From an uncultured Opitutaceae bacterium (GTDB lineage: Bacteria; Verrucomicrobiota; Verrucomicrobiia; Opitutales; Opitutaceae), in the NCBI GenBank assembly GCA_937889545.1, contig CALAOT010000005.1, positions 1-64,000 of the forward strand: DNA of 64,000 bases. The letters are read 5' to 3'. Below, piece by piece: positions 16,119-26,300 of the stretch. The position numbers and the translations under genes were made by a program. Positions within the stretch are counted from its first letter, which is position 1; every line of letters starts with the position of its first letter. The notes under the pieces are model-generated. The model saw nothing but the letters and a program-made list of their open reading frames with translations. It made no database searches and had not been told where the DNA came from.

Positions 16119-16388
16119 GAGACGCAGACTCGCGTAATACCCTCTCTTCTAGCAATAAATGAACCGGAATGCTACGAGCAGATCATCGCAGACGTCACCG
16201 CTGCCGACCTGCTTGTTTTCTCTACCGGCGAGCCCGAAGCGAATCCCTCTGCAATCGAAAATTGGGTGACGGTCTTCTTATCCCAGCACCGCCATATTAT
16301 ACCTCCTTGGTTGCCCGGGAAATTGGAGCCTTTCATTCCAGGAACGGGTCATCGCACCTACGCCTCCTTAGCTTACGGCTTCTTATAG
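16119..16388 (+). pseudogene. remnant of a small AADLLVFSTGEP-type protein, in frame with the CheB stop
   Basis: After the CheB TGA the same frame runs on to TAG 16386. It reads IPSLLAINEPECYEQIIADV, AADLLVFSTGEPEANPSAIE and NWVTVFLSQHRH. No start codon exists at its beginning. The 'A-ADL-V-st-g...W-...L' pattern recalls small alpha/beta proteins of about 120 residues that often accompany stress genes; here the N-terminal part is missing. It overlaps the 3' end of the convergent glucoamylase gene by a few bases. Either a broken gene or, less likely, a readthrough extension. Confidence 0.5.
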
Positions 16389-18790
16389 GCAGGAAGGCCA
16401 CCACGCGGAACCACGGAGGCCTCAACTGTCACTCGAAAATTTTTCCCTTCCCACCGTTCGCCCCACCGGAATGTGAAGTCAACACGTGCACCGACAGCCA
16501 ATTGAGCCGTCGGCAGTTGCCCGAACCAGCAGCCCACGCCCGTGTCGTGCATTTCCAAGTCGTGTGCTGTCATCCATCCGCTCGAGGTCCAGTGAATCGT
16601 CGCGGAGAGCGGCGTGATGAGACGGAGTGTATTGCCCGCACCTATGCGCATTATCGGATGATCGAACGTCCACATTTCAATCGTACTGCTCCTCCGCTCT
16701 TTCGCATAGCGCTGGTAGACGGGTTCGACGCGGTCGAAGCAAACGCCATCCTTATGACTCCGCACGAGTGAAACATATTCCGCGTGCGCCCAGCAGAGCG
16801 GCATCGCGGCGCCGGTCGGGCCGCCGCGCTTCAGATTGCCGGCCGCCAGGTCGTCGGCGTCCCAGACTTGCTCCGGCAGCATTCCGCCTTCGTTGGCGAA
16901 TCCCTCGAGCGTTTTGATGAGAGGAAACGGATCGCGCCCGGCGGCGAGTTCGTAATGCGCGCGTTCGCCGGTCAGGATGGGCCAGCAACGTCCTTCGCCG
17001 GTGCCGTCGTAAGCGCTGCCGTCGGGCTTCTGCCCGTAACCATCATGATTGTAACGACGCCAGCCCGGCCCTTGCGGGAGATTGTGCTTGAGTACATGGT
17101 CGATCACCGCGAGCGAATCGACAACGAGAGAATCGTCCGCCGCCCGGACGCCCAGCCGCACCAGCTGAAGAAAGTCACCGCCGACAATGTTCCGGGCGGG
17201 ATGGCGTCCGCCGCCGTTGGCGACCAAATATTCCGCATTGTCCGGGTCGGGAGCCTGCCCGGGCGGGTCCAGATGGGCCGGGGTAACCCGAACATAGTGA
17301 TGCGGCTTGCCGGGCAACAATTCACCGTGATGTGTAACGGTCCACGCCTCGAGGTGCGCGGAAATCCAGTCGGCATAATCCAACAGAAAGTTGGCGAGGT
17401 CGGGAAGCTTTCTCATCTGCGCAAATTCCGCGGTGCAGACGAGGCTCGCGATGATCGTCGCTAGCGTAGAGGGTGAGTAACCGGAATTCTCCTCCCAACG
17501 CTCCTGCTCTGTCACAGGCCCGTGCAGGATCAAATAACCGGCGGCGCGAGAGACGAGAGCCCACGGGTCGAATAGCCGGAGGGCCTGCGCTTGCTGTAGC
17601 CGCCATGCGAGCAGGATCGGCGCCGCAACTTCGTCGAGTTGAACGCTCTGCCAACAAGCTTCACCGGAAATCGAACTGTTTTGCGGGAGACAACCGTCGT
17701 CGCCCTGCACACACGACAGCCAGATTAGAGCGCGCAGCGGCGACTCTGTTAGCCCACAAGCGAGCAGGGCGGTTGCGGTTTGAACCATGTCGCGTGTCCA
17801 CACAAGATGGTAGCCGCCACGGTCGCTGTCGTCCTTCGTTTCCCCCCAGGGAATGCTCAACGACGCGACGAAGGCGCCTTGAAAGGTCTTGTCTTCGTGG
17901 GCGAGCAACAGGTTTTGGCTAAGGCGAACCATCGAGCCACCATCACCGGTGTAAATGCTCAAATCGAGATCGGACCGGACGCGTTGCCATTGGTCGACAA
18001 ATTTTTTTCGCACATCCACAAAGGAAGTAGCGAGGGCCTGTTCAAGTTGAGTGGATGCGCTTTGGGGCGAGTGACCGAATCCGACCCCGACTGTAAACTC
18101 CAAGCCAGCCGACAAGTCCACCTCTGCCGTGATCGCCAGGTTGCCGTCATCGGCTCGCGAGAATTCCCAATCCATTTTGAAATTATCCATCAAGTCCTGC
18201 CAGCCGTCGCTGGCTCCCACGAATCCGACCGAACGCCGTCTAAAATCGGGTACGCCGCCCAACACCAGGCTCATTCCCTCTCGAAAAGCGTGAACGAGTT
18301 TGCGGTTGCCAATGCTGCACCAGTGCGCGGAGTTGCTCTTGCCGGTTCCGTTCAGGTGGGGCGCGAGCAGCACGTAGAGACGAAGTTTACCGGCCAGCGT
18401 CCCGTCGAAAATCTCGACGCGTGTACGCATTAGCAGCACGGGCGAATGCGGGTCGGTGACGATTTCCTTGATGAGGCGGTAACGGCCCGCGGGGTCGGAA
18501 TTGGTCAGACGGTAGAGCAACGCATTCTTTTCGGGGTAGTCGGTATTGTGGAGTAGATCGCGTCTTTCCTCATGGCAAAACGTTTCGCCATCGGTGATCA
18601 GGAACTGCAGATCGCGTGTGTTAGGAGTGTCGACGAAGGGGAAATAGATTTCGTTGATGATGCCATGGCTAAGGGTGAACCACACGCGAGAGCTGCTGTG
18701 ATACGCCGTGCCGACGCCGCTCTTGGCGCTGGATGTCCACCGCGGCTCGATTCCCGGTGCGCCAAAGGCGATGGTTTCATTGTTCGTCAC
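16373..18790 (-). CDS. glucoamylase / glucodextranase-type hydrolase, GH15
   Basis: 805 residues from a GTG start, with no signal peptide, so it is cytoplasmic. The N-terminal super-beta-sandwich (residues about 1-260: GIEPRWTSSAKSGVGTAYHS, RVWFTLSHGIINEIYFPFVD) is the bacterial GH15 N-domain. The (alpha/alpha)6 barrel follows: GGYHLVWTRDMVQTATALLA, WEENSGYSPST (general acid Glu about 432) and TGEGRCWPILTGERAHYELA (catalytic base region, about residue 600). Family knowledge: inverting exo-hydrolases releasing beta-D-glucose from alpha-glucans. Within the stress segment it may mobilise glycogen or trehalose-related glucan. It is convergent with CheB. Confidence 0.9.
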   Translation of the reverse strand: MTNNETIAFGAPGIEPRWTSSAKSGVGTAYHSSSRVWFTLSHGIINEIYFPFVDTPNTRDLQFLITDGETFCHEERRDLLHNTDYPEKNALLYRLTNSDPAGRYRLIKEIVTDPHSPVLLMRTRVEIFDGTLAGKLRLYVLLAPHLNGTGKSNSAHWCSIGNRKLVHAFREGMSLVLGGVPDFRRRSVGFVGASDGWQDLMDNFKMDWEFSRADDGNLAITAEVDLSAGLEFTVGVGFGHSPQSASTQLEQALATSFVDVRKKFVDQWQRVRSDLDLSIYTGDGGSMVRLSQNLLLAHEDKTFQGAFVASLSIPWGETKDDSDRGGYHLVWTRDMVQTATALLACGLTESPLRALIWLSCVQGDDGCLPQNSSISGEACWQSVQLDEVAAPILLAWRLQQAQALRLFDPWALVSRAAGYLILHGPVTEQERWEENSGYSPSTLATIIASLVCTAEFAQMRKLPDLANFLLDYADWISAHLEAWTVTHHGELLPGKPHHYVRVTPAHLDPPGQAPDPDNAEYLVANGGGRHPARNIVGGDFLQLVRLGVRAADDSLVVDSLAVIDHVLKHNLPQGPGWRRYNHDGYGQKPDGSAYDGTGEGRCWPILTGERAHYELAAGRDPFPLIKTLEGFANEGGMLPEQVWDADDLAAGNLKRGGPTGAAMPLCWAHAEYVSLVRSHKDGVCFDRVEPVYQRYAKERRSSTIEMWTFDHPIMRIGAGNTLRLITPLSATIHWTSSGWMTAHDLEMHDTGVGCWFGQLPTAQLAVGARVDFTFRWGERWEGKNFRVTVEASVVPRGGLPAYKKP

Positions 18791-18832
18791 ACAGGGATAT
18801 TTATGACGGTAGGTCCGTCCGGGGAAACTCGC

Positions 18833-19606
18833 CTACAAGCTCCTCCCCCCATCGATGATGAGGGTGGTGCCCGTCACATAACTAGCTTCATCGCTCGCTA
18901 GATAATGCACCGCGCCTGCCACCTCCTCGGGGCGGCCGATCCGGTGCAGGGGGATTCGCTTCAGCTCCCGCCGGAGCTTCGCAGCGTCGTGGAGCCACGA
19001 ATTGTTGATCGGCGTGGAGATCGCGCCCGGCGCGACGTTGTTGACCCGGACGCCTTTCCCGGCGAGCTCGAGCGCCATGCTCTTCATCAACATCTCCAGG
19101 CCGCCCTTCGAGGCGCAATAGTGGGCATACCCGGCCCACGGCAGGACCGCATGCACGGAGGAAATGTTGATGATCACGCCCCGTTCTCTCTTCACCATGC
19201 TCTGCGCCGCCAGCTGTGAGCAGAGGAAGACAGCGCGCAGATTGACATTCATCACCTGATCCCAGTCCTTCACCGGCATGGTCAGGAAGGCACGCTTGCT
19301 TTCCATGCCCGCGCTGTTGACCAGAATATCTAGCGGGCCGACTGTTTTGCGGACCTGCGCGAATAGCGACTTGATATCGCGCTCTTTCGCCATGTCCGCG
19401 CGGAAGGCAATCGCTTCGCCCCCGGTGCTTTCGATGTTAGCGACCATTCGTTTGGCGGCGGCCTCATGCGACCGGTATACGATGATCACCGTCGCGCCCG
19501 CGGCGGCTAAACGATTGGCTATCGCTTCGCCGATGCCAGAACTGGCCCCGGTGACGAGCGCACGCCGACCTTCAAGCGGTCGGAGAAAGGACGGCGCTGA
19601 GGTCAT
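18833..19606 (-). CDS. short-chain dehydrogenase (SDR), glucose-1-dehydrogenase-like
   Basis: 257 residues. The cofactor motif is VTGASSGIGEAIANRLAAAG; DILVNSAGME, the catalytic ISSVHAVLP serine and YAHYCASKGGLEML give the full SDR triad. The N-terminus lacks a signal. The C-terminal GRPEEVAGAVHYLASDEASY and GTTLIIDGG are typical of glucose 1-dehydrogenase and 3-oxoacyl-ACP reductase-like members. It lies directly upstream of the GH15 gene on the same strand (42 bases), so a glucan-to-gluconate pair (glucoamylase plus glucose dehydrogenase) is a reasonable inference. Confidence 0.85.
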   Translation of the reverse strand: MTSAPSFLRPLEGRRALVTGASSGIGEAIANRLAAAGATVIIVYRSHEAAAKRMVANIESTGGEAIAFRADMAKERDIKSLFAQVRKTVGPLDILVNSAGMESKRAFLTMPVKDWDQVMNVNLRAVFLCSQLAAQSMVKRERGVIINISSVHAVLPWAGYAHYCASKGGLEMLMKSMALELAGKGVRVNNVAPGAISTPINNSWLHDAAKLRRELKRIPLHRIGRPEEVAGAVHYLASDEASYVTGTTLIIDGGRSL

Positions 19607-19715
19607 AATCTTTTATGTTCGGCTTGCAATACGCCTCTGTACTGCGCCCGACCGTTTCCGAGGATCCCACGATCGCATCGAGGATTGTGTGTTCAACGCC
19701 GATTTCGCCGTGGGC

Positions 19716-19916
19716 CTAGTCATTTCGCCTTAACTCCGGGTACAGCCGGTTGATTTTTCGTCGCACCTCTTGCTTTTCCCCCGGTGTGCCATCCTGCGAT
19801 ACGCGCGCGAGTGCATTTCGTGCGTGGACAATGTACTCGATCGGATACTTCCGGCCCTTAAGCGCAAAGCTGCGCTCCGATAGACTATTTCTGGTTTGTG
19901 TCGTTAGTTTTGTCAT
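19716..19916 (-). CDS. small conserved stress-associated protein, DUF6582-like
   Basis: 66 residues. TKLTTQTRNSLSERSFAL, then KGRKYPIEYIVHARNALARV, is the pattern of short basic proteins that begin 'LTTxxRNxLPxSxFALPGRKYP' and carry 'HARNALAR'. These are widespread near stress genes and have no known function. The high charge and lack of hydrophobic segments suggest a soluble nucleic-acid-associated or structural role, which is only inference. The 200 bases upstream show no gene. Confidence 0.6.
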   Translation of the reverse strand: MTKLTTQTRNSLSERSFALKGRKYPIEYIVHARNALARVSQDGTPGEKQEVRRKINRLYPELRRND

Positions 19917-20113
19917 CGCGCTATTGGGTGCTTTGAGATCAGCCGCTCACAGTTTGCGCTCGGAAATCCGGCTCCGAGTTACGGATTGCAGTAATTGGTG
20001 CGGAGGATGCGGCAACTCAACGGCCCTCACAATTCGCCCGCCAGCGATCCTCGCACGGCCTGATTGTTTATGCCGGCTTCTTGATGGCTATACGCTGCAG
20101 TGGTGCGCAATCT

Positions 20114-20719
20114 CTAGGGATTGACCGTCTTCTCGAGAGAGACTGCGTGTTCTAGATGCATGCTCAGCGTATCGACATACTTTTTCGCAAACGCCACAAC
20201 GTCGGTGTCCTTGCCAGCGGCCACTTCGTCTTTGAAAAGCTCAACGGCCCCAGTGTGGGCGCTTACCATCAGCTTGGCGTAGGCCTTGTCAAAATCGACT
20301 CCGGACTTGGAAGAAAGGCTGGAAACGTTGTCCAGGTTTCCTTCGGCGACCTGCTTGTTTACGTCGATCCCCTTGGCCTTTGCGAGCGACGATAACTCGG
20401 AGTTCGCCTGTGTGTGGTCCGTGATCATCATCTTGGCGAGTGATTTGACCTCAGGAATTGATGCACGACTGTCTGCTAGCTGCGAAAGCGCCACCTCATT
20501 GGTGCTCGCCCGGGCGACTTTCTTGATAAACTTCTTGTCACCGTGGGACAACGTCGACGATTCGACGGGTGTCGCAGTGTTGGAAGGTGCAGTGGAAGTC
20601 GACGCGTCTTGAGCTTCGATCGCACTGGCACCCGCTCCTAGGAGCAGGAATGCGGCGAGTGGAACGATGTAAGTCTTTGTATTTAGATGACGTTTGAGTC
20701 CTGCGTTATGATTTTTCAT
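20114..20719 (-). CDS. DUF4142 secreted helical protein
   Basis: About 201 residues from the MKNHNAG start; two upstream in-frame ATGs would add up to 11 residues. A signal peptide ends in the ASAIEAQD region, then a Ser/Thr-rich linker. The DUF4142 core runs from DKKFIKKVARASTNEVALSQ through KSLAKMMITDHTQANSELSS to the terminal MHLEHAVSLEKTV helix. The fold is a ferritin-like four-helix bundle without obvious metal ligands beyond conserved His. Its role is unknown; it is typical of periplasmic stress-inducible proteins. Confidence 0.82.
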   Translation of the reverse strand: MKNHNAGLKRHLNTKTYIVPLAAFLLLGAGASAIEAQDASTSTAPSNTATPVESSTLSHGDKKFIKKVARASTNEVALSQLADSRASIPEVKSLAKMMITDHTQANSELSSLAKAKGIDVNKQVAEGNLDNVSSLSSKSGVDFDKAYAKLMVSAHTGAVELFKDEVAAGKDTDVVAFAKKYVDTLSMHLEHAVSLEKTVNP

Positions 20720-21174
20720 GAGAAGAGGCATCTTATATCGGTTGTGGGTCAATTTTGACTGCGGAGGTCGCAGATGTACGAATCTCTAATGGATGTTTTG
20801 GAATGCATGCCACTGCTGAGGTCCATATCGGTCAATTTCAGTAAATTCTACTTGGTCAAGAGTGACCCGTATCACCCTGGGCCGACGGTGCGTTCCATTG
20901 TCTCTATCTTACGACAGGCGGCTTTCTCTCGGTATGGGGTCTAACCCGAACAGGTCTGTCGCGGTTGAAGAATCTACATCACACGAGGGACAGCGAACAT
21001 CCATACAGTGCGTTACAGGAATCATGGCGCAAAGCGTGACGCATGGTACAATTCACCTCGATTCGGGTATTACCCCATGGTTCGCGCGGGGTCCCCGCGG
21101 TAGGATGTCGCCGTCACGAACCTACGTTCGCGAACATTATTGATAGAGCAAAACCCTCGAATCACTGATCTAAC
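20720..21174. promoter_or_regulatory. divergent intergenic region with a GTTCGCGAAC palindrome
   Basis: About 450 bases between the DUF4142 gene (minus) and the YciE gene (plus). A perfect palindrome GTTCGCGAAC lies at 21126-21135, 40 bases before the YciE start, and would suit a dimeric regulator. GC/AT composition changes sharply across the stretch. Open frames here are short and look noncoding. Confidence 0.4.
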
Positions 21175-21696
21175 ATGGCTTCCATTCCAAATCTTCATGC
21201 GCTGCTTATCGACGAGCTAGCGGATCTTCTTTTTGCCGAAAAGCAATTGGTGAAGGCGTTGCCCAAGCTGGCAAAAGCAGCCTCGAACGCAGATCTCAAA
21301 GCGGGGTTTACGGGGCATCTTGCCCAAACCCGCATTCACGTAGAACGACTCACTAAAGCTTTAAATATCCTCGGCTCTCCCGCGACCGACAAGACCTGCC
21401 AGGCGATGCTAGGCTTGGTGGCGGAGGGCGGAGAAGCCATCGAGATGAAAGGACCGGGAGCAGTGCGAGACGCCAATCTGATCGGGGCAGCGGTCCGAGT
21501 TGAGCACTATGAAATCGCGGCCTACGGCACGGCCCGAGCTTTTGCGAAGGCGTTGGGAGAGGACAAGGTAGTTGATCTTCTTCAGGAAACTCTCGATGAG
21601 GAGGGTGAAACCAATAAGAAGCTGATAAAGATTGCGGGCAAAGTGAATGCCGACGCCCTAGCCATCGATGAACACGTTTCCGTCGCTTCCAGTTAA
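21175..21696 (+). CDS. YciE/YciF-type ferritin-like stress protein (DUF892)
   Basis: 173 residues. LHALLIDELADLLFAEKQLV, then ADLKAGFTGHLAQTRIHVER and RVEHYEIAAYGTARAFA, give the paired Glu/His ligands of a diiron ferritin-like four-helix bundle, and LQETLDEEGETNKKLIKIA completes it. Family knowledge: YciE/YciF are general-stress proteins induced by osmotic and oxidative stress. Its presence with DUF4142, DUF3309, CheB and glucoamylase marks the segment as stress cargo. It converges with the truncated integrase, whose stop is 26 bases away. Confidence 0.88.
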   Translation: MASIPNLHALLIDELADLLFAEKQLVKALPKLAKAASNADLKAGFTGHLAQTRIHVERLTKALNILGSPATDKTCQAMLGLVAEGGEAIEMKGPGAVRDANLIGAAVRVEHYEIAAYGTARAFAKALGEDKVVDLLQETLDEEGETNKKLIKIAGKVNADALAIDEHVSVASS

Positions 21697-21721
21697 ATTT
21701 CCTGAAATCCGGGCAGCGGAT

Positions 21722-22924
21722 TCAAACCCCGTAGATGAGATTGCCCCGATTTGCCGGATAGTTCACTTTCGCAGCCTCCGAGTCTCGAAAGCCTTTGAAT
21801 AGGCGGAAGGCGACCCATGCGGTGCATCCAAGCGTGGTCTCCGTTTGTACGGCTAGCGCCATCAATCGAATGGCGTCCATTGTCGATATTGGGTCCGGCT
21901 CCGAGGTAGTGATCATCGGCTTTTCGATTCCAAAGCATGGATTGTCGCCGGGAGCTGAACCAATCAGGTGATGTTTCTGGCAGTACTCGAACACCTGCTC
22001 GATTTTTACGCGGATATTCCGTCTACGGTAACGGGTATATCCGCTTAGAACCCCCTCGATATCCCGAAGCCTGATTTCATAAACGAGCATTTCGCCAAGC
22101 TTGGCGACGGCTGGCGATATGTAGTCTCGAGCATCGCGAACTGTCCTTGGTTTAATGCCTTCACACTTCCTTTTGGCTTCCAGCCAACCCTGCACCGCAT
22201 TGGCGAAGGTCGTTTTCTCGCCTGTTGGGTTTCTCGCCTGATCGTCCCGAACCAGACCGGCAAACAGGCCCTCCTCGTACGGATTGAGTCCTGATTTGGA
22301 CCACAGGTTCATGGCGTTTGCCACATCGCGGGTTATAGCGGCCGGTAAAGTCGCCGCAGCATAGCTCAGTTCGTCCACGCGTCCCCGCGTCCCCATCGCC
22401 CAGGCTGATGCCTCCAGGGCCGTCTCGAAGCCATACTTGCGCCAGCGCTTGCCTTCCGGGCTTATTCCGTCGCCGTACCAGGATTTCGACTTCGGGTGGT
22501 AACCTGCCCATTTGTGGCCCACGGTTCTCGCAGCGCGTTTTTTGGGGCCGTACGACTTCGTCTTTGTACTTGGCGGTTGATCTGCAGCAAGGAACTGTTC
22601 CCTGCGATTGAGTGATGTATTTGATGAGTTCACCCATTCCCTGTGGAAAAGTAGGCCTCGTTGGCAAGCGGCAGCTCCTGCCGTCGCCGTCACATGGGGA
22701 CTCGTAACCTTAGTTTCTTTGGATTCAGCAACGCGGGCGTCCCGAGTGGCACCCTTCAGATTGGACTGAGGGTCTTGCCCTCGACTATTGCGAGAAAGCT
22801 TGCTGCCTGAAAAATCGTATCCCTCAGGCGAGCATCCGATCCGTGATCCACTCTGACTTGGCGACAAACTGGGCGATTGAGCCTCTTGCATGATGTGTTT
22901 TCGAGGGAAAACACATAGGCTCAC
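21722..22924 (-). pseudogene. tyrosine integrase truncated before the catalytic C-terminus
   Basis: 400 codons from GTG 22924 (ATG alternative at 22891). The N-terminal 130 residues are Ser/Lys-rich. An arm-binding-like segment follows (HKWAGYHPKSKSWYGDG), then a core-binding domain (AVQGWLEAKRKCEGIKPRTV, KIEQVFEYCQKHHLIG). The last visible element, AFRLFKGFRDSEAAKVNY, aligns with the first catalytic Arg box (compare CLFAGIRP in the intact integrase at 28774). The protein then stops at GNLIYGV, lacking HxxR and the nucleophilic Tyr. The 5' end is only 22 bases from the tRNA-Ser repeat at 22946, as expected of an element integrase, but it should be inactive. Confidence 0.7.
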
Positions 22925-22945
22925 GCTTGCCTAAGTGGTTGGTTG

Positions 22946-23035
22946 AAAATGGCGGAGAGAGGGGGATTCGAACCTCCGGGCCCTGACAACACAACTGGTT
23001 CGCTAACCGTGCTTTTGTATTGTTACGAGTGAGTT
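22946..23035 (-). repeat. tRNA-Ser 3'-half remnant (att-like copy 4 with pseudo-tRNA)
   Basis: 22946-22972 is the 27-bp att-like unit, identical to copy 3. Read on the minus strand, the tRNA likeness continues further than in the other copies. A T-arm with one stem mismatch is followed by a degenerate variable region, then an anticodon-arm-like ACGGTTAGCGAACCAG whose loop is one base short. The 5' half is absent, so this cannot be a working tRNA. It opens the 7.1-kb NACHT segment. Confidence 0.75.
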
Positions 23036-23060
23036 AGAACAGAAACAAGGTACAACGAGT

Positions 23061-23120
23061 CACAACGAATTCAAACCAGAAATAAGATTCTGTCCTAATC
23101 TTGGCCAAATATTCTTGGGG
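23061..23120 (+). repeat. imperfect direct repeat, copy A (about 58 bp)
   Basis: Shares TCAAACCAGAAATAAG and AATCTTG-CCAAATA with 27768-27823 at roughly 80-85 percent identity by eye. It lies about 90 bases inside the att-like copy at 22946. The remaining bases up to the NACHT gene end (23323) contain no credible gene. Confidence 0.65.
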
Positions 23121-23322
23121 GAGAAGCGGAGGGTGCGCCATCCAGGCGACCTTCATGCCTCGTTTAGTTGCAACGAAATTTCGTGGGGCTAGCCACGTTA
23201 CTTTTTTCCCCGCTCGCTGCCCCTACCGGAAGACAACCGAGGCTCCCCGCGCCAACGGATTCCTCGAGGCGGTCGCTGCGGCCATGGTCAAGGCTGGCAA
23301 ACCCTAAGCCCCGGTCCCTCGC

Positions 23323-26300
23323 TCAGCTGACGGCGACTCCCAGAGCGCGCGCGATCAACGCAATCTTCGCAGCCACGTCGGACACAGCGACAAACTGGGA
23401 GCAGTCGCTCTTCAGCTGGTCCGGCGTCATCCGTCCGTCGCGGACGCTGATGACCAGTTCCTTCGCTGCGAGATATTCCGCTATCGGGTCGAGTGCGAAC
23501 TTGTAGCGGGGATCGCCGACGTCGGCGGCGTCCTTGACCATGAGCCCCGTTATCACGAGGCCCTCGAGCTGTGCCAAGGTGAGCGACCTGGCCTCGTAGG
23601 CCGCCAGGGGCCGCAGTTTCGGAAGGCCGTCCTGCCCGATGCAGGCGAGCGCTGCACGGCGCGCCTGGTTCGCCTCCGCAACGCAGTCGGTCCGGGCCTC
23701 CAGGAGGCTCGCGACATAGGCGTCGACCAGCTCGGAGAGGTCCTTCGGGAGGGACGCCTCGGCGCTGCCCGAAGTCCCGGACGTGTCGTCTTTCGCAAGG
23801 ACCTCGTCCGCGCGCTGGATGATCAGCTTCACGAACACCATCGGGATCTGGGGCGGTTGGCCGCTCTCGCGCGATATCTCCTTCATGATGCCCTTGAGCG
23901 ACTCGCGGATCGCCTCCCGTTGCGACGGTGAGAAGCGTCCCGCGCCCACTACGTCGTCCAGGTACCGGCTCAGCACTTCATCAATGGTACCGAGGTCGAC
24001 TGCCTTAGGGAGCACCTTGACCACATCAGGAATCTGGATCCGGCGCCGGCTGGTCATCACGACCAGATGCGTGAGCGCGGCGCCCTTGGACGGGTTCAGT
24101 GCGTCCAGTTCGAGGGCCTCGATATCGCTCGCCTTCTCAGAAACCCCGTCGACCAGCGCGAGCACCCGTCGCCGGGACAGAAGCGCCCCCGACAGTTGGG
24201 GGGACATGCGGGACAGATCCACGATCCGTTTGAGTTCGGCCAGCACTTCCGCGTCCAGCCCCTCCTTCAGGGATCTGATTGAGATGGGAATGGCCTGCAC
24301 AATGTGCAGGCGGCTCTCCGGTTCCGGGGCCGCAAACCAGCGGGCCAACTGAAAGGCGAGCGCCGATTTCCCCACTCCGCCCGGTCCCTCGATCGAGAGC
24401 CACCAGCGCCGGTGGACGAGGTGGCGCTTCAGCTCGGTCAGGCCCCGGATGTAGAGCTCGCCCTCCGCGACCGCCGCCGACTCGGGGACTGGGCTGGCCG
24501 TCCGGCCGAAGAGCTCGTCCTCGACCTGCAGTGGTGCGGCCACCCACTTGGGCCGCGCCGTGACCTCCGGAAGTTTCTCCAACTCGGCGAGGGCGAGCGG
24601 CGCGAATTCGGCGACGACGGCATCGAGGGCGCGGCCGCGCGTGATGAGGAAAAGCCCCGCCAGCTGCGTCACCTTGTCGGTGGCCTTGCTTGGAATGGGG
24701 AGCGCGGCGATGAGCGGCGCGGCCTTCTCGTGCCAGAGGACAAACCACGACGGCATGAAGACGAAGAGCCCGGCGATCGCCAGGCAGTACAGGATGAGCA
24801 GGAGGACGAGGTTCTGTGTCCCGTGCGCCTTGAAGAATTCCAGCGGCTGGGAAGTGGCGATGTCCCAGCCCATGAACCCGACGATCCTTTCCCAGGGTCC
24901 GTTGCCGAACTTGATGTCCTGGCTGACGATGTTCCAGCCGTCGAAGACCTCGACGTGGCAAGTGTAGATGCCGGGGCCGAGGTCGGCCGTCTTCCACCCC
25001 TCGTAGGCTTGCCCAAAGACGAAATAACGGGCGAATGCCTTGGCCATATCGCCGCTTGCCCTCGGCCCGGAGAGGTCGAGGTGGGCGGAGACCAGGCCCA
25101 TCGACGGCAGGGTGCGGTCCTCAATACTGAGGACGGGGCGCACCGCCCCCCCCTTGAATTCCAAGCGCACCGAGAGTTTCCCCTCGAATGGCTTGTAGTC
25201 CGCAACGGATGACGACGTGCGCATAAGGGTACCGCGGTCTCCCGACGCCCATACCTGCTGCCCGTCGTGCGAGACCGCCACCGAACTTATCATCCCCTGC
25301 TTGGGATTGGTAGCGACCCACCACCAAGTCACCCCGCCGTCTGCGCTGCGCATGATATTGCCGTTGTCACCCACCAGCCAGCCGCGCAGGCCATCATCGG
25401 CAAACGCGACGGCGCCCGTGAGGATTATCGAACTCCCTGCCATGACCGTTTCCCAGGTTAAGCCGCCGTCGGTGGTGCGAAGGACCGTGCCTGAGTCACC
25501 CGATGCCCAGCCACGCAGGCCGCCCGGCGCAAACACGACGCACCGAAGCGCGCTTGGCGTGAGGATCCCCGCCACTTTTTCCCAGCTCTGGCCTCCGTTG
25601 GTGGTTCGCAGGATCGTGCCGCCCTGGCCCGTTGCCCACCCGTGCATCCCGTCGGGAGTCACGGTGACGCTGTCGAGTTCCAACGGAGTGGGAATGCCCG
25701 GATGCTTCTGCCATGTCTGACCGCCGTCCATGGTATACAGGATCGTGCCCTTTTCGCCCACGGCCCAGCCACGCAGGGCGTCCGCCGCAAAGGCCACGGA
25801 ATAAAGTTTGGGTCCGCCTGGAGTATCGCCTGTCTTCTGCCAGGTTTGGCCCCCGTTTCTGCTGCGCAGAAGGGTGCTGTGGTCGCCCACGGCCCAGCCG
25901 TGTTTTCCATCAGCCGAAAATGCGACCGACTTCAGCCAAGCTTGCGTCGGAAGATTTTCCGTCTCCTGCCACGTCTGGCCCCCGTCTCTGCTGCGAAGGA
26001 TGAGGCCCCCGTCGCCCACAGCCCATCCGTGCTGGGCATCAGCGGCAAAAGTGATCGAACGGAGGCCCACCTCGTCGACGGGCCCGCTTGCCTCGCTCCA
26101 AGTAACTCCTGCGTCGCCGCTGGTCAGCAGCGCGCCCGTGTCCCCCACGGCCCACCCGTGCTTCCCGTGAGCCGAGAACGCGACCGTAAAGATATCCTCC
26201 CCAGTGGGAACCCACACGCCCTGCCACGTCTGGCCTCCGTCGATGGTGCGCAGAAGCGTGCCATAATCGCCCCCGATCCAGCCGCGCTGTCCGTCGGCCG

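Noticed and set aside
21126-21135. LexA (SOS) box in GTTCGCGAAC
   Set aside because: The palindrome is suggestive, but the site preference of the local LexA is not known from this sequence and no SOS gene is adjacent; kept only as an unassigned palindrome.
20862-21143. 93-codon frame between the DUF4142 and YciE genes
   Set aside because: No family pattern, no ribosome-binding site and composition of an intergenic region; it also spans the palindrome.
22946-23035. Possible second functional tRNA-Ser
   Set aside because: Only the 3' half is present, the anticodon loop is one base short and the D arm and 5' acceptor are missing.
23101-23307. 68-codon open frame after att-like copy 4
   Set aside because: Needs a TTG start, begins inside the 58-bp repeat and shows no domain or ribosome-binding site.
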